Numbered from the stretch's first letter, positions 21,131 through 33,017 are shown. The stretch is DNA of 64,000 nucleotides from Dendrolimus kikuchii (GCA_019925095.2 CM034401.1:3627838-3691837); one strand, 5' to 3'. Notes: generated by a model not told the origin, from the letters alone. Numbers and translations: made by a program.

Positions 21131-23214
21131 AAATAAGTGACTGTCTGTATTACAAACATAATGCTATATTGGCTTGCTTCTAATGGAGCTGCGTTTTAAT
21201 TAGGGAAAAATGTTGCTGAATTATTTTTATTAGCTTTGCGTCTTTTAATCTCGGTTCATAAACAAACCTGATTAATTTCATGTCAACTTGCATTTCGCTT
21301 AAGCCTGATTTACGATAGTTAAAGTAATCAGTTAACTTGCGAACCTTACGAGTTAAGTCCTTATCTACATTTGGACTGCAATGTTTAAATTAATTATATG
21401 TTGTCGATTAAATAGATGTCTGTCCAAACGATTAAAACTTGTTAGCATCTAACTAATTAGCTAATGCAAATTTAAATTAGGGTTTATACGTTATATTCAG
21501 TATACTATTATTACATAATAAAAACAAATTTTATAAATGTATTTTCGATCCTTGTCCAGAAATACTATAAAATTATATCGCTTAAATAGACAGGAATCAA
21601 CATTACAACAGACATACCACAACATTAAAGACTCTGTAACCAATAACTCGCTTTATAAAGTCGTGGCGTTTAGATAAATAGGTAGGTAGATGACGCTATT
21701 CTTCACCACGTGTTATAAGATATTAGAATAAGAAATTATCTTATATGAAGCACTAGACCTTAGCTCTAAGAAGAGATCTCTTATAGACAATCTTGATAGT
21801 ATCAAATACTCGAAGATCTTGGATAAAATAATGGCGGAGCACACACATAAACTGTATGATTAAAAAAAGTCAATTAGTAAACGACTTTTATTTGGTATAT
21901 TAATGTAAAATATAAACTAATATTACACACACAGAGCACCAACATAGACGAACAACTGGTTACAAAATGAGATAAAGTTGCTAGCTACAAAATTGTCGCT
22001 GTTTGTTAAGTAGTCAATATTCCTGGAACTACGTAAACCAGCGAAATATTCTCATCAGTGGCAAATTATTTCCGGGGTGGTTTGTGTTAATAACTCAATT
22101 GTCTGTTAGATACGACAGTAGATGCGGTGCAGGAAACGTCAGCGGGCTTGGTAGTAAATGCAATTTAATGTACTAATATTCCGTCTGCAAGCATTCCGAG
22201 GGAAACGTCTCCGTCGTATCGCTCGAAGCTACGCCACCCTTTAACAGTTAAGGTGATCATTACTTGAAATCTCGTTATTGTAGTTGACTACCTGAACTTG
22301 TTTATTGAAACCGCATCAGAGGTTAAAGCTACAATGTTTAGGTTACAGCTGTTTTATGTTATATTTATTTCATTTCAAACAAATATGAAAGTAAAATTAC
22401 TGAAGATTTTAATAAAGCGTAGGTGTTTATAGGATGGCAAGTTGACAAAGAATAAGATTTTTAAATAATTTCGAGAAATTAAATATAAACTGTTCTTTTA
22501 AGACATTAAGTAATATTCTATAACGCCTTAGAATCTTAGAAAGGATATCCAATACTTTCTTGCCTTATCACGCGTATTGCTCGTAGGTATAAGGTCAGAC
22601 TACGTATGCCTTGCTATGATTTTAGTTTATGGCATATCATTTACTGCAAACAAGTACACACCTGACATTTGGTCGTAAAGATCGGTCTCAAGAGTTATCA
22701 TAAAAATGTTTATTACACAATGACCAACAGAACTAAGTACAAATAATTAGTTTGCTCGAATACTTTACAGCGAAACTAATATAAATGACGAAAGTGTCAT
22801 TTAAATCAAGCCAGTAAGCACCTAAAAAGTAAACCATTCAATTAAGTTACACCATGCACAAAAGTAAATATCCAATATCAACGGTAAATATTTCAAAGCG
22901 TCTAAGACAAATGAATCTATAAAATTAATTGGACAAGTAATCGAAAACTCAGAAAGAATTTCTTCATCTCTGGCCGTAGGGGGTCGGAAACAAATGAAGG
23001 GCGGACGTTGAATGATTCGATTTCCTTATTTGCAACAATCGATATCTTTGGGAATTCGATACCGCGATAAAGTAACATGAACAATTTAATATTCACATCA
23101 CTCCAATCTCGGGAGTGGAGAATCAGTAGTGAAGTTATATATAAATAGCAGGATGTCGAATACAGCATCCTGTCAAACGGTTTCTGTATAAACTCAGTGA
23201 GGTATACAAGTAGG
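21131..23214. other. AT-rich, repeat-poor DNA
   Basis: About 2 kb without recognisable transposon sequence. A mixed-composition patch at 22080-22260 (ATTTCCGGGGTGG, GGAAACGTCTCCGTCG) stands out slightly. No coding frame is credible. Confidence 0.5.
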
Positions 23215-23515
23215 GTGATAAGGTGAGGACTGAGATAATAAGGGGGTCTTTGAAAAAATATAAGAGATAGAAGGCTAAGGTGGTACGGCCATGTAATGAC
23301 GAGGGATGAAAGTCATGTAACAAAAAGAATGTTAAACTGGAAGAAGATTGACGAACACAAGTGTAAAGCCAGAACAAACAAGAAATTAATGGATTGTATG
23401 AAAGATTACATGGTGATTTGTAGTTTGATAAAGGATGTATGCCAGAAGAAAGGAATAAGGAAGGAAAAGCATATTGTTCTGACCCAAATGATTGAGATGA
23501 AGTGAATGAAGAGAT
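23215..23515 (+). pseudogene. LINE-R (RTE-like) polymerase C-terminal remnant
   Basis: A 69-codon frame at 23296-23505 reads MTRDESHVTKRML, then NKKLMDCMKDYMVIC and KDVCQKKG, matching the RRDESHVTKRML / RWMDCVKDDMMIC frame of the 48-kb copy. Upstream DNA (AAGGGGGTCTTTGAAA) is homologous but out of frame. These are the last residues of a non-LTR protein; the catalytic domains are absent. Confidence 0.85.
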
Positions 23516-23938
23516 AAACTCAGTTTTTTTAATGTCTCTAACAGACATAGATAAGCAGGTAGAAGGACAGACATAGGGGTGGTGCATGGAGAAGACGATT
23601 ATAATCTTTCTCTTTTTCTTCCAAAAACGAAATGTTTATGGTGTTTTTTATTGAGTACGTCCTATATTGATGTATCGTCTTTGATAGCTCGTACGTCCAA
23701 TAAGCCAATTGCTGTTAGACATTTATAATGCCCGATATCTGGCAACCGTAAAGTAATGATTTAGAGGGAACGCCTTACTCTAGAGAGAGGGAAAGTTCAC
23801 GCCTCCATGAACATATGGGTGAGTGCGGTTAGTGGCCAGTGCAACGCACCGGTCAATTATGGCGTAATTTGCAATCAGCCTCATTAAGCATGTTTGTGAA
23901 GATTAACGCGTGGACGAACGGAGAAGGTGCGGCAACAA

Positions 23939-24148
23939 TCTATCTATATAAATAAAAATGGATCGTAAAAATGTATGTACGCGCATAATTTGTGAACAAC
24001 TTTACTGATTTTGGTGAATTTTTCGTGTGCGTTTGAGTGGGTATCCCCAGATTATTTATATTCATAATTGGAACCGGTAGGTGGCGCTAAGATTGAATTC
24101 CAGATTTTTACTTTTTTACGGCAGGAAAACGTCTGCTGGGACTTCTAG
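23939..24148 (+). mobile_element. Helitron-like nonautonomous element, intact ends
   Basis: It starts TCTATCTATATAAATAAAAA and ends CTTCTAG, with a GCAG/CTGC hairpin 10-20 bases before the end. Host A lies at 23938 and T at 24149, the A/T target typical of Helitrons. Internal phrase AACCGGTAGGTGGCGC is shared with three other elements here. 210 bp, noncoding. Confidence 0.72.
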
Positions 24149-24192
24149 TTAAACATATAAATGGATCAAAAATATTGGTTGGGATCTCCAAC

Positions 24193-24434
24193 AAATTTCC
24201 TGCGGCCAAGCGGCCTGTCGTAAGAGGCGACGAAAGAACCCACAGCCAGGTGTTAGGGTATTCGCCCGCCTGGAAGGCTGTGTTCCGGCATTAGTGGCCA
24301 GGTCCCAGTCTTCGTTTAGAGAGCGACAACACATTGGTAGTAACTTTGGTATTACAAATGTCCATAGGCGATGGTAACCGCTTTCCATCTGGTGGGTCGT
24401 CTACCTGTCTACTTAACTCATGAAATAAAAAAAA
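24193..24434 (+). repeat. Rep-A, 5'-truncated diverged copy
   Basis: It starts inside the element at AAATTTCCTGCGGCC, lacks about 35 bp from the middle (around GGAAGGCTGTGTTCC), and ends CATGAAATAAAAAAAA. Confidence 0.8.
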
Positions 24435-24940
24435 GACTGACGAAATAACCTGACAATGAGAAAAGAGTTTCTACCAAAACTGCTTCAAATATCAAATTCG
24501 ATCTATTCTCATTTACACCTTTGTTCCAGGTAGTTCATAAGAGTGTTTTGAACATTGGAATCGGACAAATAACGGGGCGTTGGCACGAGGGGACCCAGTG
24601 AAATCACTTCCACACGATTTTCAAAGTGAAAATTACCCGCGAATGGTCAAAGGGTTAACAATGTAGTGTTTATTTGAATTTGGCCTTTGTTAGTTTAAAA
24701 GGCGTTAGGATGTAAACGGACCCTTTGGTCCGATTGCCTGGCCTCGTTTTGTCTTTGGTTGCAAAAAGGATTTGTATTTGTTGAATCTTTAATTAAAATT
24801 TGTTGATTGTTGTTTAAGTAGGTGTAATTACAGAACATAATTAAAGGTTTATTTCATAATATCATGTTGATTAAATAACTATAACTTAAGGTAAAAAGAT
24901 AACAAATAAAATATAGTTTATTGGGTAACAAAAATTGTTA
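24435..24940. other. Repeat-poor stretch
   Basis: Contains the small perfect hairpin CGGACC-CTTT-GGTCCG near 24717-24732. No repeat family match or frame. Confidence 0.45.
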
Positions 24941-25512
24941 TCTAATATATAAAATTCTCGTGTCACAGTTTTCGTTGCCATACTCCTCCGAAACGGCTTG
25001 ACCGATTTTGATGAAATTTTTTGTGCTTATCCGGTATCTATGAGAATCGGCCAACATCTATTTTTCATCCCCCTAAATGTTAGGGGTAGTCCAACCCTAA
25101 ATTTTTTATTTTATTTTTTAGACAAAATTTTTAATTTCTATTTTTTTATGATACAACATACAAAAATACATACAACCCTAAATTTTCACCCCTCTACGAT
25201 CAAGCCCTATTTTTTATTTGTTAATTATAAACTTTAATTTTTTGGTAAGATTTTTAATCTTATTTTGTCATGACTTAGAATAAAAAAAATATATTACTCT
25301 TTTAGATTCACAATTAGAACCGGTAGGTGGCGCTGAGATCGGGTTCTAGAATCCTCTTAATCACCGGGAGCGATTTTGGTGATTTTGTTTCTGTGTGTTT
25401 GAGTGGGTACCCGGATGGTATAGATTCGCAATTAGAACCGGTACGTGGCTCTGGGATCGGGTTCTAGAATTTTATTTTTTTAAGGCAGGACAACGTCTGC
25501 CGGGGCCGCTAG
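24941..25512 (+). mobile_element. Helitron-like element, internally duplicated
   Basis: Starts TCTAATATATAAAATTCTCG and ends GGCAGGACAACGTCTGCC, GGGGCCG, CTAG. Host A at 24940 and T at 25513. The internal phrase AGAACCGGTAGGTGGCGCTG with GGGTTCTAGAAT occurs near 25.32 kb and again, slightly changed, near 25.43 kb. This suggests a chimera of two related elements or an end-bypass duplication. Confidence 0.7.
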
Positions 25513-25649
25513 TAACAGTATAAAAATGTGCTATTACAATACAAAATATAAACTGCTGAATCCTGCTGGCAACGATCTGCCTACGATAGGTTACACCTGC
25601 AAGAGCTAAAAGAGGTTTTTACCAGAAGCTATTCTGAGATCTTCTCGAC

Positions 25650-25815
25650 AATGGTGATATTTATCTTATCACCTAGATAGATAGTTGATAGAAGTCCCCG
25701 CAGACAAAAGTCTGGCCTGCATTTTGGCGACGCTAGCGTTGCCATCCTACGTGGTAACCCGGCCAGCGTTTTGGGAACGTTAACAGCTAACGGTAATTTG
25801 GAGCTCTTCAAGCTA
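25650..25815 (+). repeat. Rep-K copy
   Basis: AAAAGTCTGGCCTGCATTTT, GCGTTGCCATCCTACGTGG, GGCCAGCGTTTTGGGAACG in family order. The minus strand keeps a 60-codon frame with VPKTLAGLPRRMATL, echoing VPKMLTAIPRCMAT of the 29.2-kb copy. Confidence 0.6.
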
Positions 25816-27011
25816 TAGCTTATTAATTTTAAGTTTTTTTTTTACTTTAATTCGAATTAAACACATCTATCAAGGCAACTCTTCTTGTTGGTTAATTAAC
25901 AAATTAGTCAAAAGTAATACCTTAAGTAGGCGTAGTCTATAGGTGTGTAGTCACTGAACTGTAGAGTACTATAGGAAGGTGATAAGCAGGTCCAGCCCTA
26001 GCTTTTTTGCCGTCGTAAGCAAACTAGAAAAATGCCATCTCCTCTGGAGCTTAAGATGGGATAGAGAGATGATATAGTGGGATCAGAGAGGACGAGTAAA
26101 ATAGGGGAGATAGGATATGGGATTGGAATAATTGGATTGGATAGGGAAGATGGGACAGGAGAGACTTTCACCCATCGCACGAAACACGATTAGCTGAAAC
26201 TTAATCGTTTTACATCGATATTCTGTGACGGTGGCATCACACCGGTTGAGTTGGCCCTAAGAGCTGTAATCAAGATAATGACTGGCTCTACCATCAAAAA
26301 CAAATTGACTCACATCGAAAATTGTAAAGAAGCAACAAAATAATAATAAAAAATAAATACAAAGGCCGGAGACAAGTATACGCTTACATCCATTTCGAAT
26401 ATCATTGAGAACAAATAAAAATCCAAATCCAGAGTAGTTTGATAAGAAATAAATTGATTTTCATTTATCTTAATACCTCCAAACGAAAGAGGCTTAAAAC
26501 GATTCAAAGGTTTCTCTGAATATTATCAAATGATTTAATTCCATTATTAAAATTTATTTTTCAACGTCTCGACTACATTAAACATTATTCAAATATTAGA
26601 ATAACTAACAGTGCTTTTATTTCAAAACGTGTTGTACTTTCGCTAAGTTGACTACAATTTTTGAATTCTTTTTAGATAACTTATAAGATTTTTCGTACAT
26701 AATTTTGCCAGATAAGTTTTTTGATTCTTGTTTTGATTTCTTATATTAAAAAATATTTACGTTTATTGTAAGATGTTGAAATAATACATGTAATAATTAA
26801 GAATATTTCTTCATTTATTTATTACCATACCGTACTTATCAAATATGAAGAGCTGTAATCTTTCCGAATATTATAGCCCTAGAGCAATTAAGAATATCCT
26901 TTTTGATATTTGTGAATTTTATACAACTGTTCCGTATAATTTTGTTTAATTATTCACCAATTTTAAGATATTTTCTTATTTTTTTGTGAATTATGCACAT
27001 AGTTAAAATAC
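25816..27011. other. AT-rich unassigned DNA
   Basis: Includes a purine-rich stretch (26040-26165) of GGGATAGA-like words. Otherwise nothing recognisable. Confidence 0.5.
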
Positions 27012-27100
27012 TTTTCAACGGTTTTAAGCGCGGTATTTTATTTGGTCTTTATTTCGACGTTTCGACCACTTTTCAGTAGTCGTGGTCACGGAAGCTAAAA
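27012..27100 (+). repeat. Rep-I single arm, diverged
   Basis: CAACGGTTTTAAGCGCGGTA, CGACGTTTCGACCACTTTTC and AGTAGTCGTGGTCACGG match one arm of the 4.9-kb element with scattered changes. Some of the changes are paired: CCACTTTTCAGTAG replaces GCCACTTTTCAGTGGC. Confidence 0.7.
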
Positions 27101-28439
27101 AGGTATTTGTAGAATTCTAGTTTTATAACAAAATTTAAATTCATGATTTTACTATAAATTTTGATAATTTCTCATTGGTCCTATTCATTGAGTATAATTG
27201 AACTATTGATTAATAAGTTCGAAATAAGCAATGCAATGTTGAATCACAACTACACAGCGAAACATTAGCCTTTGTTGTCCTATTGTGTCTTGCCACAGCG
27301 TGGTATCATTCCTCAATGAGATGGCGCGGTAGGGAGTCTCCGGTAGCCCAACAGTCTTTTTTTGTGCCTAACATGTTAATGGCCGGCATTATGATGCCAA
27401 CAAAAGAAGCGTGCCAACAGAGGCGTTAAATCCTTAACGATTTGATGTTGATAATCGTGAATTTGTCACTGCTAGGAGCCGCTTTGAGGTCATGCGTGAA
27501 CCTTTTAGTGCTGTTGTGTACAGCACTACATACCTATATGACATCTCCACATGTTTTTTATTATCTCTTGTTAAGAACGTCCATTCAACGTGAATAGCAT
27601 TTGTAAGAAAGTTGATTTACAAGCATTATACGCATTTTTAAGTATGTTTCAACAAGGTTTTTTAGATTTTGTTATTGTTGTAGGTTTATGTTCGCCTCTC
27701 CATCTGTAGGTTTTAAATTTGTAATAAGTGTGTCTTTACCCCTTTCTAATTTTGAACTATGACTTATTAATTCCGACCAAAATACCAGACAGAAAAAATA
27801 CTTCCCAGGCCAAATGCTAAAAAACAATAAATGTTCGTCACCACTATGAAACTCTTCTTTGTGTTTGGAGATAACGCATTTGAGTCATACTTTTTAGATT
27901 TAGAACAAATTTCTATGATTTTAAATAAATATGTTGTGCATAAGACTAAATTTACTTACCAGTGTCATCATACTTTTAAGATTTCAGCGCTGTACTCAAA
28001 AAAGACTTATTACAAATAAAAAATAAAACTTACTTCACAAAACAATCATGCTCTTCAATTTAAACATAAACAACTAAACGCATTCATTAATACTACACGT
28101 GTCTAATACTGTGTAAATTTATCTGTGGAGGTTCATGGCTGAATAATGCTGAGGTGTAACCTGGAGCAAAGACAACGACATCTAACATTACACCCACAAT
28201 AATGCCACTTATACATGAATACATAAAAAAAAAAATCACACCACTTAATACATTATGCAATGGAACGTTTCAAATCATTTACTTGATCAATAAAAGCTTT
28301 CAAAAATTTATTCCAAATTCAAATCTCAATGACAGATGAAATGAAACCTACCTTCAATGATGATTGCGAAAATCATAAAGAAAAAACAATTAAATAAAAC
28401 ACATCAATAAGCAAATTTTGTTGGACAAAAATTATACTG
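27101..28439. other. Unassigned DNA
   Basis: A more balanced patch at 27285-27510 matches nothing else in the window. The 62-codon frame at 27831 has no recognisable features. Confidence 0.45.
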
Positions 28440-28626
28440 TTTTATTTTATCCTGCGTTGCGGGTGTAACGTGTGGTCGTCCAGGCTACCCCCTTGGCGTG
28501 CAACGGCGCGATTGCCCGAGCCCGCCCGGACGTGTGCGAACGCGAGCGAACCCGGACGAACGAAACCGAACGCGCGGTGCGATCGACTTAGCGACATACC
28601 TGTCTGGCGCTTTCATTGACAGGCAC
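28440..28626. other. CpG-rich island
   Basis: About 190 bp, strongly GC- and CpG-rich (CGGACGTGTGCGAACGCGAG) in AT-rich surroundings, with no match to the repeats here. CpG-rich short islands can mark insect 5' ends or retroelement 5' regions. At its right edge the minus strand has acceptor-like and donor-like sites around a 27-nt segment. Confidence 0.45.
28600..28626 (-). other. Possible 27-nt micro-exon
   Basis: On the minus strand, TTTTTTTCTTCATTTCAG precedes GTGCCTGTC...CCAGACAG, which is followed by GTATGTCG. These resemble strong 3' and 5' splice sites around a 27-base (9-codon) segment. No neighbouring exon is recognised, so it may be chance. Confidence 0.2.
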
Positions 28627-28974
28627 CTGAAATGAAGAAAAAAATCGATCCAATTCGTTGAATATTTTAAATTTTCAAAAAATTTTGACTTGTCATTGGG
28701 GAATTTACACAGATAAATTTACATGCATGAACGATACAGTATTAATCATTACAACTAAAAATACACGGTTAGAATCATTGAATGTATGTAACAAAAACAT
28801 GTTTTCCAAAATCGATCGTTGTCCTGCAAATATGAAAGGGATGCGTTGCGTGTAACAGAAAAATGTTGAACAAAAATTAAAAGTAAACACGCCAAAAGAG
28901 TACAAACAATAATTGTGTGGCAAAAAACATTTAAAAACAACATTGCAAGATGTATTAGGACAGTTGTTAAAATA

Positions 28975-29065
28975 TGGGGTAGCGCCGGCAGGCTCGGCTC
29001 CGGTGCGCGGTGTAAGGCGCTTGCGCACGCGATCTGCCTGCACACCCGCACCATCCGCTATAAAG
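28975..29065. other. Second GC-rich island
   Basis: About 90 GC-rich bases (GCGCCGGCAGGCTCGGCTCC), followed by a TATA-like CTATAAAG at 29058-29065. No repeat match. It could belong to the same unknown unit as the island at 28.44 kb. Confidence 0.35.
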
Positions 29066-29194
29066 CTCCGATTACATGATTGTACTTATGATATTGATAT
29101 TATTTTTTTCATAATATTTGTTTACATATTTTTCATAACTTAGATTTTATATAAGTTAGGTATATTTATTGTATAAAATGTAATTAACATAAAT

Positions 29195-29570
29195 TAAGGA
29201 TAGCCGAATAGACTGTGCCGCGACGATAACAATAGACCGGAGGGAATGTCTTTGGTGCCCAGAAAAATGGGATAACCCTTAGTGTGGGACGCGATATGCA
29301 TTAACATTGACTGCATCCCATCTTCAAGACATGATCCGTGTTGAATCTGAAACGCCGCAAGTGTGCGGTGTCGAGCTTCTAGAGTCATAACCTTCCGAAA
29401 CCTATCGATTATATCGAGACCTATCATCTCGCTTGATAGCAGTCTCGCGTGGCTAAAAGGCCTGTACTTAGGGCCACGCATCGGTGTTGCCATACAGCGC
29501 GGAATTGCAGTTAGCATTTTTGGCACATTACCAACTGATAGCGATTTAGGAACCATACACCATTTGTAAT
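29195..29570 (+). repeat. Rep-K, longest copy
   Basis: The right half (29390-29570) has the Rep-K core: GGTGTTGCCATACAGCGCGG, GTTAGCATTTTTGGCAC, CTGATAGCGATTTAGGAACC. The left half is unique to this copy. The minus strand is open for 120 codons (29194-29556). Its start resembles that of the 25.7-kb copy, but the repeat's polarity is unknown and coding is not established. Confidence 0.5.
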
Positions 29571-30570
29571 TTTATTAGGAAATTATATTTAATAAAGTTA
29601 TTTATAATTAATTATCTTGTATAATAAACAAACCGTACACTCTTAAACAATGTATAAATGCAACAAACAAAAAAAAGCTTAAAATTATAATATCTTTTCA
29701 ACTCGGGAAATATTTTTTGAATATAACAAAAAAATGTGCAGAGATAGAATCGTAATAAACTGTATAAATTGAAAACAAATTTTTACCAGCAAAAAAATGA
29801 TGTAAATTAATTAGTCTGTATTTAACAATAAACATTTGTGTTTTTTTTTTCTATTTAATACAATTATAATTTTAATAATTCAATATTTTTTCTCGTATCA
29901 ATATCAAATCCGAGACGACTTAAATCCGTAGACAGAACGGCCATCAATACACATTATAGTAGAACCGACAACAAACATGAGTCAATTTCCATGATAGCGT
30001 AATTAATTAAAGAAAGCATTGAAAGTAATATGGAATAGATCAATAAAACTCAATATTAATATTGAGTCATCGCGTGGAGAAGAGCCCCTTCCCAATGGAC
30101 GAATTTATTAGATTATTACCGGACGAGATCACGCAAACGAAATCGTAAAATTAAAGGCAATCAATCTCATCAAATTGATATCAATTCCCATATGATCGTT
30201 TTGTAACAAGGAACATTTATTTTCATACCCGACAACTTTGCTGTTATTGAAACATAATAATAAACTAATAAATTAGTTACATTTCTGGGATTAGACATAA
30301 CATTATCTCTATATTTGTAATATTTCGTAAATAAACTAGACTTGATTTTACACATTTTTATTATCCGAATGACATGACATGACATTACAAAAGAACTATT
30401 TATAAATATACTATAAACCTTCAAGGTACATACATTACAATATTATTTATATAAAAATACTGTTATTCATGACAAATTAAGAAAGAAAAATCCGATATAG
30501 AATTAAAGCTTGTCGCAGCACTATTTTCATATCACTAGTAGTGTGCCACATCACTAACCACGAAGGAAGT
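29571..30570. other. AT-rich unassigned DNA
   Basis: Contains one perfect 20-bp palindrome, ACTCAATATTAATATTGAGT, at 30048-30067. No repeat family or gene seen. Confidence 0.5.
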
Positions 30571-30899
30571 GGAGTTTTTGGCGAGAACTGAAAGGAGATG
30601 TTGTGCTGTGCAGTTTTATTTTCTAAAAATTTGTAAAATTACTCTAAAATGAACAATTGTTGTAGGATATTGATTGTTTTTGAGTAGTAATTATGTGTTT
30701 TGTGAGAAATTTGAACTGTATAAGTAGTCAAATATGCCCTTTTGAGTTGTCACAAGAACTCCGTTGAATGGCACTAGCTGATTACCTACAGTTTAGCTGT
30801 GCTACACATAGGCTTAAGAAAAAGAAGAAACTATATTGTAAACTAAGATCTGGCTTAAAGGCCTAGCTGCCAAGCCATAAACTTAAATAAAATAAAAAC
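30571..30899 (+). repeat. Rep-H SINE-like retroposon
   Basis: From GGAGTTTTTGGCGAGAACTG through GTTTTATTTTCTAAAAAT and GTCACAAGAACTCCGTTGAA to GGCCTAGCTGCCAAGCC and an AATAAAATAAAA tail. It matches copies at 39.8, 40.6 and 62.4 kb over the whole length. No clear A/B boxes are seen, so it may not be tRNA-derived. Confidence 0.75.
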
Positions 30900-30920
30900 A
30901 ATAATTCTGTTTGTGTTAAA

Positions 30921-30954
30921 CTTCGATCAACAATGTAACTATTGTTGATCGAAG
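30921..30954. repeat. Perfect 14-bp inverted repeat
   Basis: CTTCGATCAACAAT, loop GTAACT, ATTGTTGATCGAAG. It sits between two copies of the Rep-H 3' end (GGCCTAG[C/T]TGCCAAGCCATAAAC at about 30.86 and 30.96 kb, each followed by an A-rich run and a TAATTCTGT-type word). Confidence 0.7.
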
Positions 30955-31010
30955 GTGTTAAAGGCCTAGTTGCCAAGCCATAAACAACATAAAAAAACAG
31001 TAATTCTGTC

Positions 31011-31683
31011 ACATTTGACATTCGATTTGACACACAGAATTCATTATAATAGTACAGTTTTCCTACATAAGGGATTGTAAATAATTATTACTTTATTGTT
31101 CTGCTTTGGGTATTCCCATTACTTGATCACGTATTCTGGGTTTTTTTTATCTCCAACCGAGAATTCAGAGGTGTCTGAGACATCTACAAACCCTATTGCC
31201 CTCTGATATTACCACTCCACTGTTCCTTCTAGAAGAACAGTCGTAATATTATATGTGTATACGTTTTAGCATCTCTGTATCACAATACTAAAAATATCAT
31301 ACACCGTTTCACCACAAACTGTGAATAATACAACTGTAATACCAAATATTATGATATCATTAAACTGGGTAATGAAAACGTCAAAATTCTAAAAATATTC
31401 TATTGTAACTGACTTAAAATATCCATCATACGTCGACAATAGAAAAAGTACGCTATGAATAAGTAGCTCAGAGCTGTGGTTCTTATAATGACTGTAAGGT
31501 TCGCGTGTGAACATACAACGATGACTAGCGTTTTGCTGTTTTGACACAAACACTTCTATTTTGCCACCACAATTCGACGTGATTTCTTTAAATAATCAAT
31601 AGAAGTAATAAAGAACTCAGATTAAGGAAATTTACAATTAGTATTTTCTGAAGTTTTCGCATCTAATACACATAATAAAATTA
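31011..31683. other. Unassigned DNA
   Basis: No shared repeat or frame recognised. Confidence 0.5.
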
Positions 31684-31693
31684 CGAATAATAA

Positions 31694-31844
31694 CATACAT
31701 ACATACATACATACATAACTTCACGCGAGTTCCCTTGCGGGGTAGGCACGAACGACAGAGTGCCATTTAGGCTTATTCTTACACACCTCACTTGCCTCTT
31801 TGACATTCATAACTCTTGTCATGCAAGCTCGTCTGTTCTTAAGG
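31694..31844 (-). mobile_element. LINE-E, 151-bp 3' end with 10-bp target duplication
   Basis: (CATA)n tail, CTTCACGCGAGTTCCCTTG, TGCCATTTAGGCTTATTC and CATAACTCTTGTCATGCAAG are the inverted LINE-E 3' end. CGAATAATAA flanks it at 31684-31693 and 31845-31854. The next bases are Rep-G, so LINE-E landed at a Rep-G edge. Confidence 0.85.
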
Positions 31845-32152
31845 CGAATAATAAGCTTATTTAAAAAGGTTTTTAAATACAATATTTTGAGATCCTGGAT
31901 ATCATGTAGCCGCAGAGTGCTAGCCATGATAAGTAAAACGAGCCGAAACACGATGGGTCTATCTTGTTTAGTACAGGAGTTCCTATGGCCACCTTCCGAC
32001 TTCATCATCAGATCAGCTTCTTGGTACCATATTATTACATTGTCACGCGGTATACATATGCGTGCAAAATTTCAGTTCAATCGGAAAGCGGGAAGTTGTT
32101 AAAATTTAACTTCCAAGATTCCACCCGAACTTACATACATACATAGGTACAT
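31845..32152. repeat. Rep-G, unclassified interspersed repeat
   Basis: AAAAAGGTTTTTAAATACAA, CTTCCGACTTCATCATCAG, GTGCAAAATTTCAGTTCAAT and GATTCCACCCG are shared in inverted orientation with 52.87-53.19 kb. It ends with a TACATACATACATA tail. Frames with a shared MM.SEGGH start in the two copies reflect sequence identity only. Confidence 0.7.
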
Positions 32153-32159
32153 CCATTGT

Positions 32160-32220
32160 AAGTTAAATAAAAGCTTGTAAAAATCAAATAAAATACCGCA
32201 TTTAATACCATTAAAACATT
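32160..32220 (-). repeat. Rep-I remnant
   Basis: ATCAAATAAAATACCGC followed by TACCATTAAAAC is a decayed version of the Rep-I arm words ATCAAATAAAATTACCGCGC and ACCGTTAAAAC. Confidence 0.4.
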
Positions 32221-32349
32221 GTTGCTATACACATATTAATAATGTATATATTTGGATATATATAATATTAATATGTGTTATTGTCTATTTTCTTTTTATT
32301 TATCTTAATTATATGTATTGTGTAATATCTATGTATCCTATTAATTACA

Positions 32350-32545
32350 TGTATTTGATTTGCACACCACCGTCATACCCCTCTCGATTCCTTTCACACT
32401 ATCCACAGCTCAGGTTGTCTGGAAGAGATCGCTCCAAAGCAATAAGGCCGCCCTTTGTTCCTGCCATGACACGACAGGACTGTAAATGATTTACTTTATG
32501 TGTATGTGGTGAACAATAATTTTCTATCTATCTATCTAAAACGTA
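32350..32545 (+). repeat. LINE-M 3' UTR
   Basis: GGTTGTCTGGAAGAGATCGC, AATAAGGCCGCCC, TGTGGTGAACAATAAT and an (ATCT)n tail. No coding part remains. Confidence 0.65.
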
Positions 32546-33017
32546 GTTTTATTAAATTTACAATGCCTTATTATGAGAAGAAGTATCAAGAAATATCTAT
32601 CTTCCACTAAAAACGTAACTTGTATCACACTCTTGTGAGTTGCAACGGCAGTTTTTCTGGCATGCATTCTTGTTTATGTAGAAAATCTTATCTAAAATGT
32701 CAATCAGTGTTTATTTATTTAATTTGTTTGGGAAACATATAATAATTAATATTCTTAAATATAAAACACAAAATTAATACATATATCAATCAAGTTTCCA
32801 CTAAAAAAAGAAAAAAAAAGTGTTAATTGAATAATTTTTTAAACTTAAATCAGTCAAGTCCTAATAAGTTTATTTTCTTTAAATTCATTTTTTCTCTATT
32901 TAATAACAATTACTATTTACATTCCTCAGTACTTTATTCCATGTCTATAATAATAAAATTAAAGTATCTTTCATTCTTTATTGTGTGCCAAAAGTTACAT
33001 TTAAAATTTATAGTATA

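Noticed and set aside
31694..31716. (CATA)n runs as independent microsatellites
   Set aside because: At 18.68, 31.69 and 45.54 kb they are the 3' tails of LINE-E and lie inside its target duplications.
31721..32008. 95-codon minus frame joining LINE-E and Rep-G as a fusion gene
   Set aside because: The join is a retrotransposition boundary with a 10-bp target duplication, and Rep-G is not shown to be coding.
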